A stretch of DNA of 64,000 nucleotides from Fratercula arctica. Its lineage: Eukaryota; Chordata; Aves; Charadriiformes; Alcidae. Position 1 is the first letter of the stretch, and each line of letters opens with the position of its first letter. Below the pieces are notes generated by a model that did not search any database, had not been told where the DNA came from, and worked only from the letters and a program-made list of their open reading frames with translations. Of the stretch, positions 38,237-51,868 are shown piece by piece. The DNA is taken from positions 136,795,889 to 136,859,888 of the forward strand of contig CANTUZ010000002.1 in NCBI GenBank assembly GCA_947846985.1, written 5' to 3'. A program made the position numbers and the translations under genes.

Positions 38237-41200
38237 CTGTACAAAAGCATATATATACACATACATATATGTGTGTTAGTCTTCAATACTCTCAGTGTTA
38301 ATATTAATACACTCCTAAGAAATAAGAAAACCTCCCAAAGGGCTATAGTGGTTCTGCCAAACACAATGAAATGAAAAATGTTCTATCACTGCAGATAATG
38401 CAAAATTAAATATGCCTTACAGATACCTTGCATTTATAAAGCACCTTTCATTCAATAAGCCCACAGCATATTTTCATACCAACTATACAGGGATCAAACC
38501 CAGAATGAAAATGAAGTCATCTCAAGAGGCTCTGTGGTTGATAATATAATACATTTAGAGTAATACTACACAACAGATTTACATTTCATGAGGAAAGAAG
38601 AGTGAATTTTAAGACAAAATGAGGTAAGAAAACATATAAGTAAATAAAAAATAGAAATTCCCATCCTCATAGAGACCATATACTCCTACTACTCTTTTAT
38701 TAGTCTTTTTCTCAAGAAGTTAAATTAGTTATAAAGGATGTACAGCTTATTTCTGAAATGCCCATGGAATTTAATTATTATTTTTTATCACATTTTCTTT
38801 AGTGTGGCCTAAAGACAGCAAACTGAGGTTCTGAAGTCCCACAGGTGAAAACCTTGTGCTTCTGAAATTAATGTGGGGGTTGCCTTTACTACCAGTGGCA
38901 GGAAGATTTAACCTTTGTTTGTGAGTGACAAATCATTCAAAACCACCCAATTGACTTATTACATGCTGATAATATCAGGTAGTTGTTTGATGCTAGCTGA
39001 TGTTAGCACAGTGTCTAAACAAACCTGAGGTTACCTGAGCTGTCTTAAATACGAATAATAGGCTAGTGCCTCCTGGACAGCAATGCTCAGCTAAATATAT
39101 TTTCTATATAGGGGTATGAATGTCTACGGAAGCATCACTTGCACCAGTGTTTTGTCGTATAGCCCACCCTGTAACTGTTTTTGGACAGGATATTTCCCGT
39201 ACTCTCTCTTGTAACTGGAAAGCTTACCTCAACAGCCCACAACTTCAGTTTCCCAGCTTCGGTTTGCTCCAGCTTCCTAGCCAAGCTTCTTTCTCACTGA
39301 ACACTTCCATGATTATCTGATCTGGTTCATCACCTCAGATTAAGCCTTTAGTCTAACACTTTCCCCAATAATTGTTTTGCCTTCCAGACTCTATATTAGG
39401 GTTTTATCAGCATACTGTGCCTCCTGTCCTATTCTTGCAACTATATTCTTTTTACGTTTTTGTTTTCTTCTAATTCTTCTGCAAAATACACTTCTCACCT
39501 GTGTCTTTTTGGTTGAGACTTCTCTTTCAAACACAGCCATCTTTGGCTGAAAAAAGGGAATAAAGATTCTACATGCCCCCTAGAAATAGGGAAAAGGGAG
39601 CATAATTTGCATTTTAGTACTTATCTGAAGAGCTTGCTTTGAGGCCTGTCTTCTCTTTGCATTATGTCATCTAGGCCACAGGGACACTCTGAGATAGACT
39701 ATAGGCTCCATTGTGTAGAAAAATAATTTCTCTTCAAAGCACTACCTTCACCTGTGTTTTCAAAAAGTGTTGCTATTTTTAGTAATAATAACACTGAAGG
39801 AGAAGATACTCTTTGACATCATGTAGACCTTTCTGAGTTACATCACAGTACAGTCTAGAGAAGATCAACATATATATTGACTTGGCCTATTGGATACTTC
39901 AATTTGGTCTATTCATTGTTGTTTATGATGATGATATTTAGAATACAAGGGGAAAAGTTTGAAAATATATTTTGCTCAAACACTTTTGGAAAGAGATCCT
40001 AAGAGATAAAATGATGGCTGTTCATATTAGCCATTGTACTTACCTGTAAGGCTAGGCAGGCTGTTAAACAGACTTAGGAGGCAAAGGCACTGTGCTGTAT
40101 GAATACTTCATATGGAAATGTAATATCACCCCAAAGATCTGGGATCAGGTGTATGCCAAGGTCACCAAGAGGTTAAATCCACAGAACTGTTTTGCAGTTG
40201 GTTTTATATTTTAGCTATCCCTCAGTGGTATTCAATGTTTGCTTAAAGGGAGGGGTTTTTTAATCTCCCTGTTTGTACTGTAGTGATTTAAAACATGTTT
40301 TCATTTTATCACAATTTTAATTAGGAGAGGGGATATAGCTTCAGTCCCTCCCATGCTGGGTTTCCAGAGTAAATTTTTTATCAGCTTCTTTACAGCTGCT
40401 TGTCACACACTTCCAAGCACAGATACTACAGTTTGTTCAACTGATCCATCTTCTCCCCCCTGCCAGTTGAAGGAAGAAAGGGTTCAAAGAATGAGTATGT
40501 ACAGAGCCATTTGAAGTACTGAAAATAAAAGAGACACAGAGATTTATGAAGAATAGTCATGGAAAGCTGAGGCCTGTGTTGACCCGGGATTAAGGTCTGT
40601 GCTAACCTGACATTTACCTTTACTGAGATTCCTTACAAATTCACTTAGAGGGTCTGATCATGACAGGGGTGAGCATCTTCAGTCATTCACTATCCCTCCT
40701 CCCATGTGGTTTATCTTTTTGCCAATTCACATGGCCAGACACAGAAGGCTTCAGATGGTAATGGCAGTTTCAAATGCAACGATAAGAGAAGTCATGCATT
40801 TTGGACCTTACTGGTTGGTACTTATGGTGTGAACAACAGATGGCATCCAGAGAATGATACTGAGCCAGCTCATTTCTGTTTCAGAAGATCATTCAAAATG
40901 ACAGCTGTTGCACAGCATTGAGAGGCATATGCTGTGATGTATGTAATGCCATTACCTTTCTCTGTGCCTTACAAGGAATAAAAGCAACAGCAACTGTTAG
41001 GAATAGATCATTATCAGCCATACCCAACAAGTCAAAAAAGATCAGGTCATACCAGAATAAACAAGGGTTGAGCACACACCATTATAAGTGACAGCATCAC
41101 TGAGCCAGGTATTTGTTGCATATTCAGATATACTGAAGTAGAAGGAAAGTGTAAATGTGGGAACACAAGACTTAAACTAAATTCTTCTTCACATGATTTC

Positions 41201-41440
41201 TTACTAAGAAGCAAATGCTTTCTGGTAGAGAAAAGGTAAATTTAACTGTATTTTATGGAGGCAGTAGGGCATTGAGAGCTCAAACATATGTGGGCAAGAC
41301 TTCTATTGATTCTAACTAGAGGGGATTGTATTTAACATTTGCTTTGGAAGACATGTTTAGTCTGCTACAACTCTGTTGTTAATGGGAAGGACTGTATATA
41401 AGAAATACAAATGTTCCATCTGGCTGACAGTTTTCACTTT

Positions 41441-41545
41441 GTATTTTTATTTTGTTTTGGTTTTGTTTGTTTGTTTCAGGGGTTTTTAGGTGGTTTGTTC
41501 TGGGTTTTCTTGTTTTGTTGTTTGTTTTTTTTTTTTTTCTTTTTA
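41441..41545. repeat. G/T-rich low-complexity tract
   Basis: Runs of TTTG and TTTTG, with GGGG, almost free of A and C for 100 bases, ending in a T-run. Confidence 0.85.
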
Positions 41546-43032
41546 GCTTCTGTCACTCAGCTGGAGGAAAGTGGGTGTCTGTTGATCAGAGGGTTTCAGA
41601 AAAGTCAGGAAAAATGAGAAGCTTTCAAACTCAAAACCAAATATTAGGAGGAGTTAAAGCTGAAAATCAATGCGAAAGATGCCTGACTATGATGAGAATT
41701 AGCTCCTTTTATTTCTAACTTACATTTAGCTATCTTAAAATGTATTAAAAAAAAATGGTTAAGTCAGTATCTTTCATTTAGCACATATTCCACTTCCACT
41801 AGTAAATAGTCAATACCCTTAATTATATGTGATTATAACAGAAATAAAGAATATATGACAAAACTAGAATAGTTATAGTTTGATCCTTCTTATAGACAAT
41901 TAGCACTTGTTCAGAGAGTCCTAACCTACACCCTTGGCAGAAATGACCACTGTATTTACTTTACAAATTGTTTTTTAAGGTCTGGTTGGTGGGTTTGTTA
42001 TTCTCACACAGAATAAAGCACCACATGTTTCATGAAGTCTGGCCAACCTTCAGAATGTTTCATCTCTCTGCTTTTATTCCCTAATGTAAGATCTAATATA
42101 ATAACAAGCAGAATGGTAAGGTCACAAGCTGAGAAGGAAGCAAGTGATAAAAAAGTCAAAATGTCTTACTTTTTGCAATAATGCTTTGTTAAATATCATC
42201 ACTGTAGGGAAAAAATTGAGAAGGATGAACTATGACTGCAATTATTTGAAGTCTCTCAACATCTATCTTTGACATTCTAAAAAAAATACTGGAAATAAAG
42301 GCTATCTGTATTTCTATGCTGCAGTTAAAACATTGAATATTTAACTCCAGATATTTTTCAGACTATTTAACTATCTCCTGACTATTGCAAACACTTATGC
42401 AGTTTTTAGCAATTGTAGTTTTTCCTTTGAAGAATCAGAATGCTGAATAGTTGTGCTCCTGTGTTGTCAGCACCCAAGTTTTTTGTTCATATTATATGCA
42501 GATATGATAGGTGTGTAATGCAAGACCTGTGTGGGATATAGCATATAATCACTGCAAGCATTACAGTGACGAGACAAATTCTCAAAACTTTTAGGAATTA
42601 TATTCAATTGAAACCAGTTAAAATTTTAATATCTAATTCTGAAAGTTTTTTTCTCCAGTCACCCTTGTTCTTCATTTTGGTCTTTCAAGCCAGGATTAAG
42701 TGTCTTCTTACTAGTACCCCCAAATTACTATTCATGCTTTTTTTTTTTCTTATTCTCTGTTTCACACATTAAGTTTCTGTCATTTCTCTGCTCCATGATC
42801 TGACACTATAGTAAATATATTTTTCAAAATAAAACTGTCAAGCAGTGGGATAAGTGCAGTTGAAACTTATGATGGTGGCACTGGTAGTATGAGTTTTACA
42901 GCAGCCTTTCTGTTGCTACATTTGGTTTATCATAACATTCAATAGCGCAGATGGCTTGACAATTTCATTTTTAGCACTATATAAATTCCCATAGGTATAC
43001 AGAATAAATTTTACTATTCACGTTTCCTCATT

Positions 43033-43073
43033 AAAAAAAAAAAAAAAAAAGAAGAAAAAAAAAGAAGAAAAAA
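43033..43073. repeat. Poly(A) tract with GAAG interruptions
   Basis: 18 A followed by (GAAGA...) units. Confidence 0.92.
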
Positions 43074-43320
43074 GTATCGTTCTGGTGCCATCTTCTTATT
43101 ATCATTCAGCATGGACACCAGCAGTGAATAATAACAAGAATGTAAACATCTGCTTTTCCTAAGCAGCGATCCACCAGATTGCTATGTACTTTATGAGCAT
43201 TATGAGACACAAGGAGGCAGGCCAAGTATCTTAAGCCACCCAAAATGAGCAAGCATTGCCTTGCACTACAAGCACACTACTGAATTTTTACAATTGTTTT
43301 TCCTTGTGTAAATAGATATT

Positions 43321-43383
43321 AAATTAAAAAAAAAAAGGAAATAAAAGTTAAAATGATAAAATTAAAAAAAAAATAAAAATAAA
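43321..43383. repeat. A-rich low-complexity tract
   Basis: Long A-runs with T and GG interruptions. Confidence 0.85.
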
Positions 43384-45590
43384 CCAAATGAAATTTCAAA
43401 ACCAAAGAGGACACTTGATCCAATAGTTTTGAACTTGATTCAGCTTGATTTTCTATAGACATCTAACACATTATACCTGATCTCACAGGCTCCTCAAGTA
43501 TTCTCAGGAGAGGAATGTCAAATAGGTATAAATTTACTGATAGATTTTATTAGCACAAGTTAAGAATAACTAAATTTCTCATAGCAAAAATGTAAGTTAT
43601 AAAGAAGTTTCAAAGGTTCATAAATAAATTTTCCATTCTGAGCTGCCATCTTATATCATTTGCATATGGCTTGTATTTTACAACATAGCTCCCCTTTTAA
43701 AAAATGTTTTTAAATACTTTTATACCTTTACTAATCTCCATTTCTACTACTGTAAAGACAAAGTCTACTAATGTCATGAATCCAACTGTACACACAAAGG
43801 GAAGAAAAATCTAATGCCAATAAAAAAAAGATAATAAAGATCTAAACCTTTTTTATAATTTAAATCAACGGTTTCAAATTTGATGTTTGCCATCCTGAAA
43901 GACAAGGATTGAAAGAATCAAATAGAGCATAGATTATTGAAAATAAGTGAGATTTGTGGTCTTCTAAAGAGGTAACTAGAATGTTTTAGTCCAGGATGGT
44001 TCACAAGGCCTACCCTGAATGCATCTTAAAATGGCACTGGCCTAAATGAATATTGTTTATCCTTAACTTATGACAGTGTAGGCACATAAGGAGAAGCAAG
44101 GCGGCAATTACTCACTAGCAATTGCAGATGAGTAAATTGGCTTACTGCTTTCTTCACCTTTCTTAGAGAGTAAAGGTATGCTCCACAGGTATGAAAGCAA
44201 GAGTGAAAAACCAGTCAGTCACAGGAGGGCCTGTTTCACACTAGTTAAAAAGTCTCCAAAGTGAGTGAAAGAGAGCAATGGAGACGGAAGGTGTGTCTGG
44301 AACCTCCCTTTGAGCATCTGCAGAAGGAACAGTGGCTGTTCTGAAGGGAGGCTATTTACACACTGACCTGTTTCTCCAGCACATACCAGAGATTCAATAC
44401 TCTATACCCTACAGGACATTGGAAGTTACTGATACCTTGAGAAGAAGTTTTGGAACTTTATTTAAAAATCTGCAAGCAGATGCTGTCTTCACTCAAACAC
44501 CACACTTCGCTGTGAAGAACTGACCAGTCTTAAAATGAAATGATCTGGAAAAATGTTTTCCGAGGGGAGTGCATAGTGACATTATTTCATTCCAAGCTCT
44601 GTGATGGCACTCACTCCATCTTTTCTATTTTTTCTCTGAATAATGGTCCTGTGAGCACATCTGTATGCCAGACATTAGATTTAAACCTTCTTCTAGAACT
44701 TACGTGGTTTGACCAGTTTTAGATTGCTAAAGCATGCTACCTGGATAACATGTTCTACTTGCTCATCATCTTAGCAACAAGTCTATTTCTAGCTCCTTTG
44801 TGAGGAAGACATCTACTCCTTTCCTAGGAAGAAATTATGCAAAGAAATGGAAGAAAAGAGACAATGATTGTTACCTACAATCTATTTATATAGACTTCTG
44901 CAGTCATGTGCCACAAGGCAGCTGAGATCCTTGGTAAACAGGAATTTTCAAGGACACACAGACAAAAGACTCAACTGAACCTATTGATTTTGTGGCAGTG
45001 GAAAAACATGAATTACACTGATAGAAAAACACCATCAGGTAGATATTGGAAATCATGAAGAGGAAGTGGCCAAAAAGCAAAAATGCAGAAAAAATTGCAC
45101 ACAGACTTTTGGACCTTGGCAAATAAAGGGGCAATACAAGTGTCACTGGAAAAATAATGGAAAGAACTTTGAAAAGAAAGCAGGTGGAAAAATACCTGCA
45201 ACAGAAAATCCAAGAATGATATGATATCAACTAGAAAGCACAGAATTAGGTGATCTGAAATCAGTGAGCACAAGCTAAGGGATGATGACGAAGGAAAAGA
45301 ACATAATATTCTGACTTCTAAAAGTACAAACCTGCTGCTTCTGCTTGCTTTACTTAATCTTGATTATTTAATTTGCCAGGTAGAAAATAGATCATTTCCT
45401 CTGCTTTTTTTTTGTTAACTATAACCTACAGACTATTGAATCAATCCATTCCGCTAAGACCTAACAAGAGTCAGTAAGTGTTGGGTGAACAGTTAAATAA
45501 TAATAAAACATATTTTGAGGTCACTGGGAAGGAAAAGAAAGCAGGTATAAGACTATGATCTTGATCATTTCTGTCTGAAGCTCAGGTAAT

Positions 45591-46176
45591 CAGAAATAGT
45601 GTGGCCTGCAGGACTATGGAAGTGAACATCCCCCTGCACTCGGCACTGGTGAGGCCCCACCTCGAGTATTGTGTTCAGTTTTGGGCCCCTCACTACAAGA
45701 AAGACACTGAGGTGCTGTAGCAGGTCCAGAGAAGGGCAATGAAGCTGGTGAGGGGTCTGGAGCACAAGTCTTATGAGGAGCGGCTGAGGGAGCTGGGGTT
45801 GTTTAGCCTGGAGAAAAGGAGGCTGAGGGGAGACCTTATTTCTCTCTACAACTACCTGAAAGGAGGTTGTAGTGAGGTGGGGGTCAGTCTCTTCTCCCAA
45901 GTAACAGGTGATAGGATGAGAGCAAATGGCCTCAAGCTGCACCAGGGGAAGTTTAGATTGGATATTAGGAAAAAAAATTACACTGAAAGGGTTACGAAGC
46001 ATTGGAACAGGCTGCCCAGGGAAGTGGTTGAGTCCTTATCCCTGGACATCTTTTAAAGACATGTCAACGTGGTGCTCAGAGTCATGGTTTAGTCATGGAC
46101 TTGGTAGTGCTAGGTTAATGGTTGGACTTGATGATCTTAAAGGTCTTTTCCAATTTAAATGATTCTATGATTCTAA
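45591..46176 (+). mobile_element. CR1 retrotransposon, 3' end (586 bp)
   Basis: Begins at CAGAAATAGTGTGGCCTGCA and runs through the ORF2 C-terminus to the terminal AATGATTCTATGATTCTA. A 105-codon open frame (45739-46056) holds the CR1 signatures [19 protein letters not shown] and [12 protein letters not shown]. The frame ends early at TAA (DIF stop), so it is not functional. It lies antisense in MMP16 intron 7. Confidence 0.95.
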
Positions 46177-47489
46177 TGGATCCCAGAATTATCAAGGTAA
46201 AGGTCTGGAATGTGCAGCATATGTCCTTTGCTCTATGTAGCTGTGATGAGCAAAGAAATATCTACAGAGCAATATTTGTATCCTCCCATGTCCCATGGAC
46301 CCAAGAATCAAGTAGAAGGACAGAGATTCCCGATCTTATCAACTTCACAGAGTTTATGACATGAAGTTTACTTTATGTCAACAGAAGTAAAAGCATATGC
46401 TGTATTGAAGCCATGTAAATAGAAAATGTACTATATAGAATGTAATTTTCCTTACGATTCACAGAAAAAATACAATTTCTCTATTACTAAAACATCATCT
46501 TCATTGTACTGTTATGCAGTGTTTCTGCATGTTATTAAATATTTTCCATTTAGCATCCCCAAGATGATAATGTTTCCATAGTGAATGAAATATATTTTCT
46601 ACCTCCCTGTTAATGATTCCACTTGTAAAAATGAATTCGTTTTTGATATAAAAACTTTTAAAAAAAATCTACTTTTTTGTAATGAGTTAACAAGTGAATC
46701 ACTCATGATACTAAATAGATGAATAATTTTTCACATATCTATTCAGTTTCTTCTTTCTTCTCCCAAATTATTATCTTATAAAACATATTTCACATGATTT
46801 TCACTCTTTGGTTGCTAAATGGGCATTTATTTAATATATAGGATAAATTTCTCATTAAATCTAAATTAGATGCATGTTTAAGAACTTTAATTTTGAAGAA
46901 TCACTGATGCATGGAGTGAAACTTTGAAAAGAATCATTAGCAACAATTCAATCCATACAACATATTTTCTGGAGTTTATGCTTCTTTAAAAACACTAGAT
47001 ACACATCTATGTAAAAGACATTTATTTTTCCCACTCCTAACATCTCTGTTCTCAGATGAATAAGTACAATGCAGTAGAGTGAGATATATGTAGCTCAGAT
47101 GCCATTTAAATATATGCAAATTTCATTTGTAGAAAGGAAGAAGTGGAAAGAAAATCACAAAGAAAAATTTGGAAATCTGTTCATTCTTGCTTCCTAATGC
47201 ACATTTTTCATAAAGGAGTTCATAGTAGATCCCTGCATTGCTATGTCTATTATTTATACTTCCAAATTTTTACTGAATATGTAACAGTAAATGATCTGAT
47301 ACTCTGAAGGGTAATCATAAATTAAAGCTGTAGTTGCCAAAATGAGAAAACAGAACTCATATACTTTTCATTTAGCTATCAATTTGCAACATGATTTACA
47401 AATCATTAGAAAAAATAAGCAAGACACATTCCAAGAAATCATCACAGCCAAAAGTATTACACAAAATCTCATTTTTCTTCTTTTCTTAC

Positions 47490-47628
47490 CTTTAAAGAAG
47501 ACAAAATTCCCCTCACTGTTTTCATAAACTGCATCAATGCTGGGAGGCAGTCCCCTCCAGAAGTAGGTAATCTGCATGGGGTATCCGTCCATCACCCTGT
47601 TGTTTCTGACTCGCCAAAACCACTGATC
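47490..47628 (-). CDS. MMP16: MMP16 exon 7: hemopexin-like domain, first part
   Basis: This 139 bp internal exon starts in phase 0 after a TTTGGTTTCCAG acceptor and ends one base into a glycine codon before a GTAAG donor. It encodes 46 residues, beginning [10 protein letters not shown] and including the hemopexin-repeat signatures [23 protein letters not shown] and GNFVFFK. In the 607-residue protein these would be about residues 362-407. The hemopexin propeller of MT-MMPs mediates substrate binding and homo-oligomerisation at the cell surface. The reading frame is uninterrupted and the splice sites are strong, so this looks like a functional exon. The next exon upstream (hinge and first propeller strand) is not in the window. 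Confidence 0.95.
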
Positions 47629-50025
47629 CTGGAAACCAAATATACGTCTCTTACTATGCTTTGAGGCATTTAAGTGTGTTCAGTTCCTGTCTTGAAAATA
47701 CTGAACAGCCTATCCTAGCATTTTTAGAGCATGACCTTTCGCTGTTTGCATAACCATATTAGTGTTTGCATTTGTGTCACATCCACACATTACAAATGTG
47801 TCAGAACTAGTTGTTCCCTGAGGTGGGAATAAGCTACCCATGTGAACCGTGTGTTTGGTGTAGATAACCTTCGGCAGAACATACAGTGTGCTGTATGAGA
47901 TGATATAACTTTCTAAACATCTTTCCTATAAGGGGCCCAATTTAACATTTGTGGACTAACTACAGGTGCTTTTAGACCAAACCGTATGCATATGTGTAAG
48001 CCTAATATATAAGGGGACTACAGACAGGCTTTGAAGATCAACTAATTCTGCAAGACATTTTTTTACAGTGGCTGCTAACAGTGAAAGGATGATAAATATT
48101 GCTGTAACATTACTATGTCAGTCTGATAAGAGCTACACTTTGATGACAACTTGACTGTAGTGAAGACTTGCAGTCTTTCCGTGTAATAAATGGTTAATAT
48201 TACAGGCAGTTATAGGTGCTGAATCCGGTGTCCCAGTAAATCTCTCTTAGCTTGTTGTCATCTAAAATGGCTTCTCCCCATGGGATATGTTATTGCTTTC
48301 AATGAGAGTTGTACGGAAGTTGCATTGCTGAGGAATGAGGAATGTTCGAGTTGAGAAACGAGTATGTGAAACATTAGGTGGCTGTTGATAAAGATGTCGT
48401 CGTCGTATTTTTTCAGCTCTTCTAACAACAACAGTTCCAGTCCATCCAATATTTAGAGATGAGGGATGGGGTAAGCAAGTATTTAACTTTTTACACACAT
48501 TTGCACATTTTTACAACATTAATATTATATAAAACAAAATCCCTTAAATGATAAAGAAAGTGCTATTCTGTCAGATATCTGTCACTGTTTTACACGTCAG
48601 TTCAGCCTTCTTTCTGTATAGGTCAACTTGCCAAGCAAAAGAGATCTGTGGTCTTATGGGAACTGGCACAGCTTAGAGAGAAGATTAATACTTTGCAGGA
48701 CCAGGCTTATGATGAACTGTATTCATCATCTTTCCAAACCTGAGATCACAGCTCTCTAACTGTTTATCTTTCCAATGACTCAACAATTTATAAATCTCCA
48801 CAAAAAGTATTAGCCATACAAATACAAAACAGCTCAATATATATACAAAAATACATCTTAATCATGTGCATAAAAAAGCCTAAAATTGAAAAAGTTGTTT
48901 CAAGTTCCAGATTTCTGAGAACTTTAGTATTAAAAAAAGTTCAAATAGCTTAGACAACCTGAAAAATATCATATTGAAAAGTTGTAATTGTCTGGAAATA
49001 ATACTACTAAAATCCCTCACATTTTTTCATGTCTAGCTATTTCATTGTTAGTGTAACACAGTTGCACTATTCTCATCTGATTAGATTCCTATTTTCAGTT
49101 TTCATTGCTTTTTTATTGTAAAATGTATTACAACATTTAAGGAAGGTCAGCAAAGCAATTTTTTAGGATTAATTGACTAAATTCCAATAAGAGAACTGGC
49201 AAAAGTGGGGGAATACAACTTAGAGATCCAAGTATTTAGGAAGGCCTAAATGAAGCGTGTGTTCTGAATGCTGGAGCAGATAATGTCAACCTCTGTTATT
49301 TTTTATTATAGCATGGAGATAAGACAATAGGGCTTTGAAAATTAAAATTAGGGGGAATATCCTCAAAGCTGACATTTGGAAGTATTTTTTTATTGAAATG
49401 CAGATTTTTTAGGCATCACCAGTGTAGGAATGACTTAGGGAAGAATGATGTAATGATAAATCTCAATAGGCCAAACAGTTCTTTGTCCTACACAAATTTC
49501 TATAAAACCCTCAAAGGCAGGCAGCATCTCAGAGATCACTTATTAATAAGTTTAAAAAAAAGGACAAACAATTACCAAGTTGCAGTGATTTAAAACTGCA
49601 GTCTTTGTGATATCTGTTACTATCTTTAGTACAATGGAATATTCCAATATTGTCTTTCTTCATTCCAAGACAGAAAACCCTTTTTATTCATCGGAATTGG
49701 GTTGCAAAAGCACACCTTAGAAAACAATGTTTAGTTGCAGGAAGGAACATATCCAGCTGTCATAAAATGTCCACCAACTCAGAAGGACATTGATCAAATC
49801 GCAGGTACAAAATAAGCAAGATATTTAAAGCTGAACAAAGGCTGACTACTTAGCTGAATACAGAAGGACATAAGTACACACATCATTGCTTCATTGAACA
49901 AAGGTTGTAAATGAAACGTTCGGGCTTTCAGGAGTTTCCAAATACAATGCACATGCTACAGAAAGTCTGGACATAAGTGCTATAGACAAAGCTTATAACA
50001 TTCTAGGTTGGCTAATGAATCCAGT

Positions 50026-50437
50026 ATTCCACTGACACTTTGATATTACACCAGAAATCACCAGAATCTCAACTTTCAGGTAGTATACCAAAGCAGATCA
50101 TGCAAATCACATTAATGTGTTGCAAGAGGATTTCTGTAGTTCTAATGACAGTAATAATCTTGTTTTGATCAGACTTAAACTACATTGTTAAATATTCAAT
50201 CAATTCCATTGACTGCTTTTTTCTTAAAAAAACCCAAAACAAAAAACCAAACAAGCTAACAAAAAAAAACCCCCCAAACTTTAAATAGTCATGGCTATAT
50301 TCAATGGTTCACAAACTTCCAAGCGTTAGGACAAATGTGGCCAGAGTAGCAAGCAGTCATTTTAGTTTGCACTACTGATTGCCTAGTACTATCCCATCAC
50401 GGTGATTTCTGGTATAATATCAAAGTGTCAGTGGAAT
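50026..50437. mobile_element. 412 bp unit with 37 bp terminal inverted repeats, possible non-autonomous DNA transposon
   Basis: The arms 50026-50062 (ATTCCACTGACACTTTGATA...) and 50401-50437 (...TATCAAAGTGTCAGTGGAAT) are reverse complements at 36 of 37 positions. The 338 bp between contain an A/C-rich stretch (50226-50280) and no coding frame. I see no clear target-site duplication; TA on the left and TG on the right next to TTCCACTG would fit a mutated TA target as in Tc1/mariner elements. A local inverted duplication is the alternative. Confidence 0.6.
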
Positions 50438-50844
50438 GACCTCAGCAAGGAGATTAAACATGCATTCTTGAAAGAAACTGACTCTGTAACTAACACAGAC
50501 TTCAAAGTGTAACAAAACCTGTAAAATCAACAAGTCAAAAAAGATCTTCTTGAGACTGAGTCATGTTTTAGCCTTAGTGATTTGTGGAATATATTTGCAT
50601 TAACTCATTTTGATAACAAGATCAATAAAACTATATTCTGCAGATCTGATATTGAGTTGCATGTCAAAGTGCATATTTCATATTTAATATTAGCGATTTG
50701 TAGCATAATAGTGAGATTATTCTTATTTATTTTTTGCTCAAATTCCTTGGCAAACCAATAATTTGCCCTAACACAATTAAAATTTTCACAATAATAAAAT
50801 TATGGCAAAGCTGGAATATTTGATTCATGCACCATAGCCCCAGG

Positions 50845-50901
50845 AATATATATATCTATAAATAAATACATAGCAATATATAAATAAATATAAATATATA
50901 T
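50845..50901. repeat. AT-rich (TATAAATA)n-like tract
   Basis: 57 bases of almost pure A and T with recurring ATATA and AAATA. Confidence 0.85.
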
Positions 50902-51431
50902 GGTAATGTCATGAAAAATCATGAATTTTCAAGAACTTTTCTTTTTTTTAATACATACCGTATTACTTCCCAAATTCTACAAAGAAATGAGACTACTACT
51001 TCTGTACTAGTACCACTAGATGAGTGTCCAGTGAGTTACATAAGTAGAATTGATTTGAGCAGATTTATATGTCTACAATGTAAAAATCTGTTTTAGAAAT
51101 GAATCACTTAACCTAACACAGTAAAAGTCCTTCATAGAAACATTCTCAGTTAGGCTTCACTTATTTGTTTATTTCTTTATACCGATTATAAAGGGAATCT
51201 AGAAACCTGGCTCCTGTTTAGATGCCTGCAAAGTACAAAGTGGACATCTAAATGCAAGTGAGATAAATCCCATCCATTCTCTATTTTTTGTCTCCTGGGT
51301 TCAACCTGTCATAATGCAAAGAACATCATAAGGATGACCAGACAGGGCCAGATCAGGGTTCATCTACCCCTGTATCCTATCTCCAGTGAAATCACTATTA
51401 AATTAACAGATAAGACTTCAGCTCTGAAATG

Positions 51432-51510
51432 GTCAGGCAGTTGGACAAGATGATCATTGTAGGTCCCTTCCAACTGCACTACTCTACTCTATTGTACTCT
51501 GCCTCTATTC
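51432..51510 (+). mobile_element. CR1 3' terminal fragment
   Basis: GGCAGTTGGACAAGATGATC then ATTGTAGGTCCCTTCCAACTG, followed by degenerate TACTCTA/TTCTATT tail units leading into the ATTCC array. Confidence 0.85.
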
Positions 51511-51536
51511 TATTCCATTCCATTCCATTCCATTCC
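51511..51536. repeat. (ATTCC)n microsatellite between two CR1 ends
   Basis: Five units of ATTCC, probably grown from the tail repeat of the upstream CR1. Confidence 0.92.
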
Positions 51537-51868
51537 GGGGATGGACTCTTTACCAGAGAGTGTAATGATAGGATGAGAGGTAACGGTTTCAAACTGAAAG
51601 AGGGTAGATTGAGATTGAATATTAGACTTAGATTGGATATTAGGAAGAAATTCTTCACTGTGAGGGTGGTGAGGCACTGGAACAGGTTGCCCAGGGAGCT
51701 TGTGGATGCCCCATCCCTAGAAATGTTCAAGACCAAGCTGGATGAGGCTTTGAGCAGCCTGGTCTAGTGGGAGGTGTCCCTGCCCAGGGCAGGGGGGTTG
51801 GAATTAGATGATCTTTAAGATCCCTTCCAACCTGAACCATTCTATGATTCTATGATTCTATGATTCTA
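51537..51868 (+). mobile_element. CR1 retrotransposon, 3' end
   Basis: Starts at GGGGATGGACTCTTTACCAG and ends in four copies of the ATTCTATG tail unit. The ORF2 C-terminal frame is open, with [20 protein letters not shown] near-perfect 18-24 bp tandem duplication at 51606-51650 repeats the LRLNIR/LRLDIR segment. It begins where the tail of the preceding CR1 fragment ends. Confidence 0.95.

Larger units (their letters stand above)
38237..47489 (-). other. MMP16: MMP16 intron 7
   Basis: 9253 bp intron with GTAAGA donor and TTGTACAG acceptor. It contains a G/T-rich low-complexity tract (41441-41545), A-rich tracts (43033-43073, 43321-43383) and a CR1 3' end antisense to the gene (45591-46176). 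Elsewhere I see nothing recognisable. Confidence 0.9.

Noticed and set aside
45739..46056. 105-codon plus-strand open frame
   Set aside because: CR1 ORF2 C-terminus with a premature stop; not a host gene.
51429..51767. 112-codon plus-strand open frame
   Set aside because: It crosses a CR1 tail, an ATTCC array and a second CR1; the recognisable part is CR1 ORF2.
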